Below, in pieces: positions 35,830 through 43,629 of a stretch of 64,000 bases of DNA (within the stretch, counting starts at the first letter, position 1; each line of letters opens with the position of its first letter). The notes beneath the pieces are model-generated. The model was not told the DNA's origin. It saw nothing but the letters and a program-made list of their open reading frames with translations, and did not search any database. The translations under genes and the position numbers were made by a program. Origin of the DNA: JACDAE01 sp034438015 (GTDB lineage Bacteria > Chloroflexota > Ktedonobacteria > Ktedonobacterales > Ktedonobacteraceae); NCBI GenBank assembly GCA_034438015.1, contig DAOTTD010000383.1, forward strand, positions 1 to 64,000, read 5' to 3'.

Positions 35830-36015
35830 GTAGGGATACTCTTTTATGGACAGTAATTACCCGTAGGCGTGAGGCTGAAGAAGCCTGTAAGACTAGCCGA
35901 TGCGTCAACACCGGCCAAGTGATAAGCGTCTAGCTACCATTAAGCAAACCTAGACACTCATCCCTCACAGTATGGGACTGAAGATGTCTAGCGTCAAGCA
36001 CGAGAAAGGCTTGAA
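35830..36015 (+). ncRNA. Structured region, possible IscB-type guide RNA (HEARO-like) fossil
   Basis: The region has several short stems: AGGCT/AGCCT at 35872-35886, and an outer CTAGACA/TGTCTAG enclosing TCCC/GGGA further on. GTCTAGC appears twice and CTAGAC once. Segments such as GTGAGGCTGAAGAAGCCTG and AAGTGATAAGC recall the HEARO RNAs that precede iscB genes, which are common in Ktedonobacter. Directly downstream a short, broken frame contains PWMPIALARRNAR, which resembles an IscB PLMP motif. The RNA identity is by memory only and needs a covariance search. Confidence 0.3.
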
Positions 36016-36020
36016 GCATA

Positions 36021-36668
36021 TTGAACTACGTAGAAACCACTAGCATCAGTACCAATGTCCCTTTAACGTCACTCCCACAAAGCCAGTATCAACAAGACAC
36101 CGCTCACTCCGTCCCTTCTGTTTCCTCGTATGCTGTCGGTCCCATTGATCCGTCTCACCTCATCACCATGGATGCCCATTGCTCTAGCGAGGAGGAATGC
36201 CCGTTGCTCGTTCCGAAATAGTTACCGCTCTGGATATTGAACCACCCGGAGTTCCGCGACGGCTACGAGCGGAACTCCTTCACGGAAGAGGGCGAGGAAG
36301 ACAAGGAATGGAGCACGGTGTCCCACATGGTCAACCTGATCTACTCGAAGCTCCTTGGGAAGAGCTTTGAAGACCTTGTTACCAGCGAAGTTGAGCCGAG
36401 CTTTGGCGCATGGGAAATCGGCTGGCTGCTCAGGGATTTCACCCGATTGGCAGAAACCGACCGGATGCTCGCTCTCACAGGGATTGCACATCTCTGTTTC
36501 TTGGTGTCGTTTCTACCGCCACAGCCGCCAGTATCTTGGCCGCCTACGGGGCTGGTGTGAGCACGCTGGAAGCACAATGATGCTGTGAAAGCATTTCGGG
36601 CACGGATGCGCATCTACCGTGAGCAGGGCAAGAGCTACGCCGAAGCGCAACGGTTAGCACAGTGCTAG
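36021..36668 (+). pseudogene. Open frame interrupted by two in-frame stops
   Basis: One frame runs from TTG 36021 to TAG 36666-36668, interrupted only by TAG at 36219 and TGA at 36558. The parts have 66, about 112 and 35 codons. The middle part (HPEFRDGYERNSFTEEGEED, then SFEDLVTSEVEPSFGAWEIG) looks like real protein, with a regular hydrophobic pattern, but I do not recognise it. The last part is basic (AWKHNDAVKAFRARMRIYRE). The first part is Ser/Gln-rich. Point-mutated remnant genes are the simplest explanation. Stop-codon readthrough has no support here. Confidence 0.4.
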
Positions 36669-36674
36669 AGGGAG

Positions 36675-36718
36675 CCTTGCCAAGTAGATGTATTTCCGAA
36701 TGCATCTGCTTGGCAAGG
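36675..36718. repeat. Hairpin at probable left end of the TnpB element
   Basis: CCTTGCCAAGTAGATG (36675-36690) pairs with CATCTGCTTGGCAAGG (36703-36718) around a 12-base loop, with a single mispaired position (T opposite G). Its place about 60 bases before tnpB fits a left-end hairpin of an IS200/IS605 element, where the TnpA enzyme binds; no tnpA is present. Confidence 0.55.
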
Positions 36719-36776
36719 AATACATCACTGATGAAGTTAAGTCCCCTAGAAGTCGAGAAAGGCGAGGTCACGGACC

Positions 36777-38195
36777 ATGCGAAAGCAACGCAGGAAACGA
36801 GCAAAAAAGGGAGAGCCGCAACGGATCACCAAAGCGGTGACCCATATCAGGCTTGCTGAAACCAATCCAGGGAAGCTCGCTGCCCTCGATCAGCTTGCAC
36901 ACGTCTTTCTTCAGCTTGTGCAGCAGTATGTGATCCTGTTTTGCACCGATGAGATGCCGGATGCCTTTTATGCTCCCTGCTTCGTGACTGAGCTTTCTGA
37001 ACGGTGGCATCGAGTGGTGATTCAACAAGCGGCTGGCATCGCCAAGAGCTGGCGCACCAATCGCGCCAGCGCCTATCAAAATTATTTGGATGAGCTTGCA
37101 GAGTACCGGGAACAAGAGGCTGAGGGAACGCTTGAAGAAGGTATGAAAGAGCCAACATGGCACGAATGGGACGTTCCCACCGTGCGAGAAGTTTGCATCC
37201 AGGGCAATTGCAATGTCATCAAGGTAGAGCCTTCCACCGATTCCTGTTTTGATTACTGGCTCAAGGTGAGCACGCTGGACAAAGGCCATCCCCTGCTCGT
37301 TCCCGTCAAGCTCGCTGATTATCATATCGAGGCTCTCACCGATCCGAAAACAAAACAGCGTCGCCCCATCAACAGCAGTGTCACACTGAACAAGAGGGAT
37401 GAAGCATGGTGGCTCACCCTCTCCTACGATGAATTGGTGCAGGTTCAGACGCCACCCGATGCGCCTGTCATCGGCATTGACGTAGGGATCGCCAATTTCC
37501 TCACCACTTCAGACGGCAAGCAGTACGGCACCTTTCACGGGAAACTGCGCGAGCGACAAAAGCGGGACCGGGAGAAACGCCGCCGCAAAGCCAAACTCAG
37601 GAAATGTCTGGAAAAGAAGGGCGTGCCACAAGAGCAACTGCCTTCAACCAGCAGCGCAACAGGACAGCGTCTTACTCGCCATGTCAGACAAGAGATCAAC
37701 CGGGCGGTCAACCTCTGCTTTGAGGAACACGACGGACGCCAGTTTGCTTACGAACAGTTATCAGTGGCCTCGATGCGCTTCAAGGCGAGAAGCATGAATG
37801 CGTACATGAGGGCTTCCAACCTGGGCCACATCCCTGACCAGATTGCCTGGAATGCGACCAAGCGTGGTGTGCAGGCAACACGAGTGAAGAGTGCCTATTC
37901 CTCCCAGGAATGTCATGTATGTCATTACGTGGACCGGAAAAACAGGCCCAATCAGCAAACGTTTTGCTGTATGGTCTGTGGGTGGGCGTGCCATGCGGAC
38001 ACAAACGCCTCCAAGAACATCGCCACTCGTTTGCATAACGAGGAATTATGTGCTTGCCAGAGTCGAGCCGAAATCAAGGCGTTACTGCTCCGCCGACATG
38101 AGCAGTGGAAGCAGAAATTCAGCCTGGTCGTAGTCCAGGCTCCCGTCCAGTTGGGTTTGTGGGCAAGCTCACCGGCTTCAACGGACGTAGGTTAA
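36777..38195 (+). CDS. tnpB: TnpB-family RNA-guided nuclease (IS200/IS605 type)
   Basis: A 472-residue TnpB protein. The RuvC-like catalytic residues are Asp235 (IGIDVGIANF), Glu326 (FAYEQLSVAS) and Asp408 (CHADTNASKN). A zinc ribbon has Cys379, Cys382, Cys398 and Cys401 (ECHVCHYV, CMVCGWAC). A Lys/Arg-rich insertion (about 255-282) follows the first catalytic strand. TnpB cuts DNA guided by an RNA from the 3' end of the element. No tnpA is present, so this is a solo tnpB copy. The guide RNA would overlap the end of the gene and reach about 38245. All catalytic positions are intact. The ribosome site is weak. Confidence 0.9.
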   Translation: MRKQRRKRAKKGEPQRITKAVTHIRLAETNPGKLAALDQLAHVFLQLVQQYVILFCTDEMPDAFYAPCFVTELSERWHRVVIQQAAGIAKSWRTNRASAYQNYLDELAEYREQEAEGTLEEGMKEPTWHEWDVPTVREVCIQGNCNVIKVEPSTDSCFDYWLKVSTLDKGHPLLVPVKLADYHIEALTDPKTKQRRPINSSVTLNKRDEAWWLTLSYDELVQVQTPPDAPVIGIDVGIANFLTTSDGKQYGTFHGKLRERQKRDREKRRRKAKLRKCLEKKGVPQEQLPSTSSATGQRLTRHVRQEINRAVNLCFEEHDGRQFAYEQLSVASMRFKARSMNAYMRASNLGHIPDQIAWNATKRGVQATRVKSAYSSQECHVCHYVDRKNRPNQQTFCCMVCGWACHADTNASKNIATRLHNEELCACQSRAEIKALLLRRHEQWKQKFSLVVVQAPVQLGLWASSPASTDVG

Positions 38196-38220
38196 AGCAG
38201 AACAGATGGGCATGGAATAG

Positions 38221-38243
38221 TTGTCCATATGTTTTGCAACTAT
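38221..38243 (+). repeat. IS-end-like 23-mer downstream of tnpB
   Basis: TTGTCCATATGTTTTGCAAC followed by TAT matches 53512-53534 at 20 of 23 positions. Just after tnpB, this is where the right end of an IS200/IS605 element and its guide-RNA end are expected. Confidence 0.5.
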
Positions 38244-38349
38244 GCAAACAAATGGTACTGGTACCTGGGGGGCGTTGCTCTATAAAAAAGTATAAAGAGA
38301 GAGGAACGAAATCAAACGCGCCGAATCCATGTCTAGAATCTTAGCTCAG

Positions 38350-38516
38350 AAGGCCATACTTCATCAAGAGGTACGGCCTTGATTTTCCGCAAGAAAGCGC
38401 TCTCTTTCGCTCTCTTTCTTGAAACGAGTTTCAGCACTTGCACGGAGCTCTGGCTAAAAGCCAACGAAAACCCGCCTCTCCGCTGCCATTGAAAATGGCA
38501 CGGCTTGCGGCGGGTT
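38350..38516. other. Three consecutive hairpins
   Basis: Stem 1 pairs AAGGCC (38350-38355) with GGCCTT (38375-38380). Stem 2 pairs CAAGAAAG (38390-38397) with CTTTCTTG (38414-38421). Stem 3 is nested: AACCCGCC (38469-38476) with GGCGGGTT (38509-38516), and inside it TGCCATT/AATGGCA. The region 38244-38536 has no supported gene. It might be a structured RNA, a replication-type site or a transcription-stop region. Confidence 0.45.
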
Positions 38517-38536
38517 ATCCTTAAAGCCACAACAAC

Positions 38537-38647
38537 ATGGACCTGTTCATAGGTGTGGTCACGCTGGGCATCGCAGGCACCGCCGTCTGGCGCGCCTTGC
38601 ACCCCACGGTGGAGCAAGAATCATCGGATAGCACGCCCTCTTCTTGA
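38537..38647 (+). CDS. Possible 36-aa membrane peptide
   Basis: ATG 38537 opens MDLFIGVVTLGIAGTAVWRA, followed by an acidic tail. It has a single membrane segment at residues 3-21. No clear ribosome site is seen, so translation is uncertain. It sits after three hairpins and before another tiny gene. Confidence 0.35.
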   Translation: MDLFIGVVTLGIAGTAVWRALHPTVEQESSDSTPSS

Positions 38648-38753
38648 TTGTTGCGACTTGAGGCAATTTATGGTTCTTCCGCAGGCTCGCTGCTTCAGCC
38701 GAAAGTTTCCGCTTGTTTCGGTCGTTCGCCCGACCGAGACAAAGGGGGTTGCA

Positions 38754-38870
38754 ATGGGCGCGGTCAAGAGCTTGACGGACGACGGGCTTTTCATCGGCCA
38801 ATCACCGGAGTTCTTGAAAGTCTTACAAGATCTGGCAACGCAAGCAGATGCAGCCGAACGCCAGTCTTAA
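38754..38870 (+). CDS. Small hypothetical protein (38 aa)
   Basis: A 38-residue protein, MGAVKSLTDDGLFIGQSPEF, continuing with LKVLQDLATQADAAERQS. AAAGGGGG lies five bases before ATG 38754, a good ribosome site. The C-terminal half is likely helical. It is not recognised. A strong hairpin terminator follows 100 bases downstream, which supports a transcript ending there. Confidence 0.5.
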   Translation: MGAVKSLTDDGLFIGQSPEFLKVLQDLATQADAAERQS

Positions 38871-38968
38871 GGGGGATGGAGAAGACACGACATGCCTTCC
38901 TAAAATAGCCTTTCATGGCTCTCTCGTCGACTCGCTGATTGATTCGTATGACAGGAGAAATAAGAACA

Positions 38969-39014
38969 GACCAGGGCGCCTTCCACTCTTTGCTAAGTGG
39001 AAGGCGCCCTGGTC
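38969..39014. terminator. Bidirectional terminator hairpin
   Basis: A perfect 19-bp stem, 38969-38987 with 38996-39014, around an eight-base loop. It sits between convergent transcription units: the small gene on the plus strand and the ABC exporter on the minus strand. T-rich sequence follows in the minus direction. Confidence 0.75.
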
Positions 39015-39040
39015 CTTTGTATCCAATCTCTAGAAGAGCG

Positions 39041-41002
39041 CTACACCGCCTCCTCCAGCAGAGTCCGACCCGTAAACTGGCTGTTATACAGATCGGCGTA
39101 GAAGCCATTCTTCGCGAGTAGCTCTTCGTGCGTTCCCTGCTCGATGATGCTGCCGTGATTCATGACCAGGATCAGGTCGGCATCGCGAATGGTCGAGAGC
39201 CGGTGCGCGATGACGAAGCTTGTGCGCCCCTTCATTAACTCGCTCATCGCCTTTTGAATGAGCAACTCGGTTCTGGTATCAACGCTGCTGGTTGCTTCAT
39301 CCAGAATCAGGATCTCAGGATCGGCCAGGAACGCACGCGCGATGGTCAGAAGCTGTTTCTGGCCCTGCGAGATGTTGCTCGCTTCCTCATTCAGAACCGT
39401 GTTATAGCCCTCCGGTAATGTCCTGATAAAGTGGTCGGCATAGGCCGCCCTGGCCGCTCGGACGATCTCTTCCTCGTTTGCATCCTCGCGGCCATAGGCG
39501 ATATTGTCACGCATGGTCCCTTGGAAGAGCCAGGTATCCTGCAGTACCATACCGAACGTACGACGCAGGTCACCGCGCTTGAGTTGCGTGATATCGATGC
39601 CGTCAACCAGGATCCTGCCGCCGTTGACCTCGTAGAAGCGCATTAGCAGATTGACCAGGGTTGTCTTACCGGCACCAGTTGGGCCAACAACCGCGATCAT
39701 CTGACCAGGCTTCACGTCGATATTCATATCCTCCATCAGGATATTCTCTTCGCTATACCCAAAGCGGACATGCTGGAACTCGACGGCACCCTGGGGAGCT
39801 TCAATAGCCGCAGCGTCAACTGCCTCGGGCACCTGCTCCTCTTCGTCCAGCAGTTCAAAGATGCGCTCAGCCGAGGCCATAGCCGACTGGATCACGTTGG
39901 CGATATTGGCCAGCATGGTGATCGGCTGGGTAAATTGCTGGGCATATTGAATAAACGCTTGCACATCCCCGATGGAGATCGCATTCTGCGTTACCATAAT
40001 ACCACCGACCACTGCCACAAAGACATAGCCGATATTGCCAACAAATCTCATGAGCGGCATAATAATGCCAGAAGCGTATTGTGCCTTCCAGCCGGCATCA
40101 TAGAGGTTCTCATTGAGCTCGTCAAATTGGGCGATAGCTTTGCCTTCGTGCCCAAAGGCTTTGACGATCTTATGACCGGTATACATCTCTTCAACATGGC
40201 CGTTGAGGTCGCCAAGTGAGCGCTGCTGTTTCCTGAAGTAGTCCTGCGAACGTTTCGCAATGTTCGTGACAATAAACATGCTCAGCGGAAGCGTCACCAG
40301 TACGATCAGGCTCAGTTCCCAACTGATGGTCAGCATCATCACCAGCACGCCGACCAGCGTGACAGCAGAGGTGATCAACTGCGTCACGCTCTGCTGAAGC
40401 GTGGTGCTAATGTTATCCATGTCATTGACGGCACGGCTGAGGATCTCTCCATGCGTGCGCCCATCGAAGTACTTGAGCGGCAGGCGTGAAAGCTTCTCGT
40501 CCACTTCTTTGCGCAGTGTGTAGATCGTTCTCTGCGCCACACCGGCCATCAGGTATTGTTGAATGAACATGAAAATCGCGCTGATAATGTACAATCCAAG
40601 CAAGATCAACAAGACATGCCCAATATAGCCAAAATCGATGTCAGGAATAGGTAATAGGCGCATCCCCGGGTTTTGCGCTAATGTGTTGCTGCTTAGTAAT
40701 ATCTGATTTTCCCTCTGTACCTCGAATTTCGCAAGCACGCCATTGAAAAGTCTGGTCGTCGCCAAACCCAGGATTTTCGGGCCAACGATGTTGAACACCG
40801 TACCGAAGATGGCCGCCACCAGCACGATTGACAGGCGCACTTGTTGTGGTAGGAAATACTGAAGCAGTCTCCTGAGCGTCCCCCAGAAATCCTTCGCTTT
40901 CTCCACTGGCCTGCCCATTGCGCCCCAGCCGCCACGGCCCATAGGGCCTCCCCCCATGCCACCCTGGTTATCTGGGCGTCGTGTATTGCTATTCTGACTC
41001 AT
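39041..41002 (-). CDS. ABC exporter subunit B (membrane + ATPase)
   Basis: A 653-residue ABC half-transporter: six membrane helices, then an ATPase domain. Walker A is GPTGAGKTT, Walker B with catalytic Glu is ILILDEATSS, and the signature is degenerate (ISQGQKQLL instead of LSGGQ). A Gly-rich N-terminus of about 30 residues is unusual (GGMGGGPMGRGGWG). It overlaps the upstream ABC gene by ATGA. With that subunit it should form a heterodimeric multidrug-type exporter. Its altered signature faces the ATP site of the partner whose catalytic residue is also altered. MarR upstream probably controls it. Confidence 0.92.
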   Translation of the reverse strand: MSQNSNTRRPDNQGGMGGGPMGRGGWGAMGRPVEKAKDFWGTLRRLLQYFLPQQVRLSIVLVAAIFGTVFNIVGPKILGLATTRLFNGVLAKFEVQRENQILLSSNTLAQNPGMRLLPIPDIDFGYIGHVLLILLGLYIISAIFMFIQQYLMAGVAQRTIYTLRKEVDEKLSRLPLKYFDGRTHGEILSRAVNDMDNISTTLQQSVTQLITSAVTLVGVLVMMLTISWELSLIVLVTLPLSMFIVTNIAKRSQDYFRKQQRSLGDLNGHVEEMYTGHKIVKAFGHEGKAIAQFDELNENLYDAGWKAQYASGIIMPLMRFVGNIGYVFVAVVGGIMVTQNAISIGDVQAFIQYAQQFTQPITMLANIANVIQSAMASAERIFELLDEEEQVPEAVDAAAIEAPQGAVEFQHVRFGYSEENILMEDMNIDVKPGQMIAVVGPTGAGKTTLVNLLMRFYEVNGGRILVDGIDITQLKRGDLRRTFGMVLQDTWLFQGTMRDNIAYGREDANEEEIVRAARAAYADHFIRTLPEGYNTVLNEEASNISQGQKQLLTIARAFLADPEILILDEATSSVDTRTELLIQKAMSELMKGRTSFVIAHRLSTIRDADLILVMNHGSIIEQGTHEELLAKNGFYADLYNSQFTGRTLLEEAV

Positions 41003-42738
41003 GCGATTTCCTCCGCAATTTCCGTTGCCGAAAGCTGTGAAGACACAATTTCACTGTAGACATCACAGGTTTTCATCAATTCCCGGTGGGTGCCGATACC
41101 AGCAACACGTCCCTCCTCCAGGACAATAATCTGATCCGCATCTATCACTGTACTGACTCGCTGAGCTACAATCAACACGGTAGACTCGCGAGTCTCCCTT
41201 TTGAGGGCCGCGCGTAATTTGGCGTCTGTCTTAAAATCAAGCGCCGAGAAAGTATCGTCGAATATGTAAATTTCCGGTTTTCTCACCAGGGCACGGGCGA
41301 TCGAGAGACGCTGCTTCTGGCCACCCGAAACGTTCGTTCCACCCTGAGCAATTATCGAATCAAAACCATCTGGCATGTCTGCAATGAAATCACTGGCCTG
41401 CGCTACGTCAGCCGCGTGCCTGATCTCATCGTCCGAAGCATCTTCCTTACCATAGCGCAGATTCTCGTTGATCGTTCCTGTGAACAGCACGGCCTTCTGC
41501 GGCACAAAACCGATCTTCGCGCGCAAATGCTCCTGCGACATCTCGCGAGTCTCCATGCTGTCAACCAGGACCCTGCCGCTATCCACATCGTAAAAACGCG
41601 GGATCAGGCTGACCAGGGTCGATTTGCCCGCGCCGGTGCCCCCAATGATCGCTGTGACTTTGCCAGGCTGGGCGCTAAAGGAAATGTTGGAGAGGGCTGG
41701 CTCTTCCGCGCCAGGATAGCTAAACGTCACATCCTGGAACTCGACGTAGCCTCGCAGCTCAGTGGCCTCCCTCGGCTCTTCAGCATCGCTGATTTCGGGC
41801 TCCATTGCCAGCACCTCGTTAATTCTGGTAGCAGAGGCCGCCGCACGTGGAATCATAATAAACATCATCGAAACCATTAGCAGCGCAAAGAGAATCTGGA
41901 AGGCATATTGCAAAAATGCGAACAGCGCGCCTACCTGCAAACTCCCGTCATTGACGCGGATACTGCCAAACCAGATAATAGCCACGCTGGAGAGGTTTAT
42001 CATGAGCATCATCACTGGCATCATCGATGCCATCATCTGGTTTACTTTGATGGCTATACCAGTCACGTCGCGGTTGGCTTCATCAAAACGCTGTTCCTCA
42101 TACTTTACGCGATCAAAGGCCCGCACCACGCGCACGCCGGTCAAGCCTTCATCCAGAATAAGGTTCAGTTTATCTAGCTTGACCTGCATGCTTGCGAATA
42201 ATGGAATAGCCTTGCTCAGTAGCACAAGAATAATAGCAACAAGCACCGGCATGATCGCCACCAGAATCCAGGAGAGTCCAACATCCTGGTTTAAGGCCAG
42301 AATAATGCCAACCACCAGCGTGATCGGGGCGGTGATCAACATGTTCAGCATCATCACCATCACCTGCTGAACCTGCGTGGTATCGTTCGTGGTGCGGGTG
42401 ATCAACGAGGCGGTGCTCACCGTATCAAATTCGTGCAGCGAAAAACGTTGGACCTTGTAGAAAATCTGAGCGCGGATAATTTTACCCATACCCACCGCGA
42501 CCTGGGATGAGTAGAAAATGCCCACCAGGGCACACAACGTGCCTCCGATCGCGACCAGCGTCATAATGCCGCCAGTTCTCCAGATGTAGCCTGTATCGGC
42601 TTTCACGATGCCATTATTCACGATATCTGCCATCAGGTTTGGCAAATACAGGTTGGCCGTGGCCTGTCCGATAGCAAGCACCAGGACAAGTACCAGCAGA
42701 AAACGATACGGTTTTAAAAACCGCAATATTTTAATCAT
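40999..42738 (-). CDS. ABC exporter subunit A (membrane + ATPase)
   Basis: A 579-residue ABC half-transporter with six N-terminal membrane helices. Walker A is GGTGAGKST and the signature is VSGGQKQRL. Walker B is YIFDDTFSALD, where Asp replaces the usual catalytic Glu. This fits heterodimeric exporters, which keep one degenerate ATP site: here it would be made from this Asp and the partner's altered signature. Its ATG overlaps the stop of marR at 42735-42738, and its stop overlaps the start of subunit B. Substrate is unknown; drug or lipid export is family knowledge. Confidence 0.92.
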   Translation of the reverse strand: MIKILRFLKPYRFLLVLVLVLAIGQATANLYLPNLMADIVNNGIVKADTGYIWRTGGIMTLVAIGGTLCALVGIFYSSQVAVGMGKIIRAQIFYKVQRFSLHEFDTVSTASLITRTTNDTTQVQQVMVMMLNMLITAPITLVVGIILALNQDVGLSWILVAIMPVLVAIILVLLSKAIPLFASMQVKLDKLNLILDEGLTGVRVVRAFDRVKYEEQRFDEANRDVTGIAIKVNQMMASMMPVMMLMINLSSVAIIWFGSIRVNDGSLQVGALFAFLQYAFQILFALLMVSMMFIMIPRAAASATRINEVLAMEPEISDAEEPREATELRGYVEFQDVTFSYPGAEEPALSNISFSAQPGKVTAIIGGTGAGKSTLVSLIPRFYDVDSGRVLVDSMETREMSQEHLRAKIGFVPQKAVLFTGTINENLRYGKEDASDDEIRHAADVAQASDFIADMPDGFDSIIAQGGTNVSGGQKQRLSIARALVRKPEIYIFDDTFSALDFKTDAKLRAALKRETRESTVLIVAQRVSTVIDADQIIVLEEGRVAGIGTHRELMKTCDVYSEIVSSQLSATEIAEEIA

Positions 42739-43217
42739 GCTTCTTCGTCTCCATTCCAGTAAGCATTATGTACGGCTTTTTCGTTATAGTAGCGAAACAC
42801 CCTGGTCAGAAGTTCGGCAAGCTGGTCGCTCTGTTCCTCGCCCAGGTACTCTATTAATCCGTGAATGGAGGCAGCAAAAGCCTCCGCTGCCTGCTGAGTG
42901 ACCTTTTCGCCTTTCTCAGTAAGCGTGATGCCAACGGCGCGACGGTCTACGGGATCAATGTTGCGTTTAATGAGTCCGTTCGCCTCAAGACCTTTGATCA
43001 ACTGGGTAACGGTCGGTGAGGTGACGTGTAACTGTTTGCTGATCTCTGACACCTTCATTTCAGGGGTGTCAGGGTTCATCCCCTTTTTTATACAGAATAG
43101 CACACGTATCTCACTCGGTTTGCAGCCCGCCACCGTTTGTTTATGCCACTCAGCCTTGCTGAACTGCATAAACGAGCGCAAAAGCTTTTGCGCGGTTGGA
43201 TCGGCAGAAATCTCCAT
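42735..43217 (-). CDS. MarR-family transcriptional regulator of the ABC exporter operon
   Basis: A 160-residue MarR protein with winged-helix sequence MKVSEISKQLHVTSPTVTQL followed by the wing DPVDRRAVGITLTEKGEKV. It is the first gene of a marR-ABC-ABC operon with four-base overlaps, so it very likely represses its own exporter until a ligand binds. GAGAGGGA lies just upstream of the ATG. A palindrome at 43267-43286 about 50 bases upstream is a probable binding site. Confidence 0.9.
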   Translation of the reverse strand: MEISADPTAQKLLRSFMQFSKAEWHKQTVAGCKPSEIRVLFCIKKGMNPDTPEMKVSEISKQLHVTSPTVTQLIKGLEANGLIKRNIDPVDRRAVGITLTEKGEKVTQQAAEAFAASIHGLIEYLGEEQSDQLAELLTRVFRYYNEKAVHNAYWNGDEEA

Positions 43218-43266
43218 TGGTCCCTCTCTCCACTAAACAACAGATTGGCAATAAGGTTAGAATATA

Positions 43267-43286
43267 AATTAGTAGGCAACCTAATT
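43267..43286. promoter_or_regulatory. Probable MarR operator
   Basis: AATTAG and CTAATT flank TAGGCAAC in a 20-bp imperfect palindrome. The core resembles the TAGGTTGCCTA type of sites bound by MarR proteins. It lies 50 bases before the marR start in an AT-rich promoter region. Confidence 0.6.
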
Positions 43287-43458
43287 ATAATTCAGAGGAG
43301 GTCGCATGTCAATGGTCGAGATGCGAGATTTAAAGAAGTGCTGGTGGTGAGAGAAGATCGCCCTCAGCATATGGCCCTTTGCGTTGAGTAGACTGATGAT
43401 CTTAGTCCTACCCCCGATCGTGTCGTATAATCATTGACATAGATCTGGGAGCATACCC

Positions 43459-43629
43459 GTGTGCGAGCTCTTCCTCAATACACTGGGAGCCTACACGGTG
43501 AACTTCGGCTTCACCCTGATGGATGAGCAGATTCACGCGCCCGATGAGTTCTTTCGCCTGAGCAGCTTCCGGCGCGGACCTGTGGCCTACGGCAAGATTC
43601 TGTATCAGTTGAAGGAGAATAGAGGATGA
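43459..43629 (+). pseudogene. 3' remnant of an M20 peptidase
   Basis: The frame from GTG 43459 encodes FGFTLMDEQIHAPDEFFRLS, then FRRGPVAYGKILYQL, which is the C-terminal end of an M20 peptidase with its metal-binding HAP(N/D)E motif. The catalytic and lid domains are absent. Its TGA overlaps the ATG of the dehydrogenase gene (ATGA at 43626-43629), so the complete gene was once the partner upstream in that operon. A TGA precedes the frame at 43435. Confidence 0.75.

Noticed and set aside
43306..43350. 14-codon frame after a good ribosome site upstream of marR
   Set aside because: Too short and without similarity. It is more likely part of the regulatory region.
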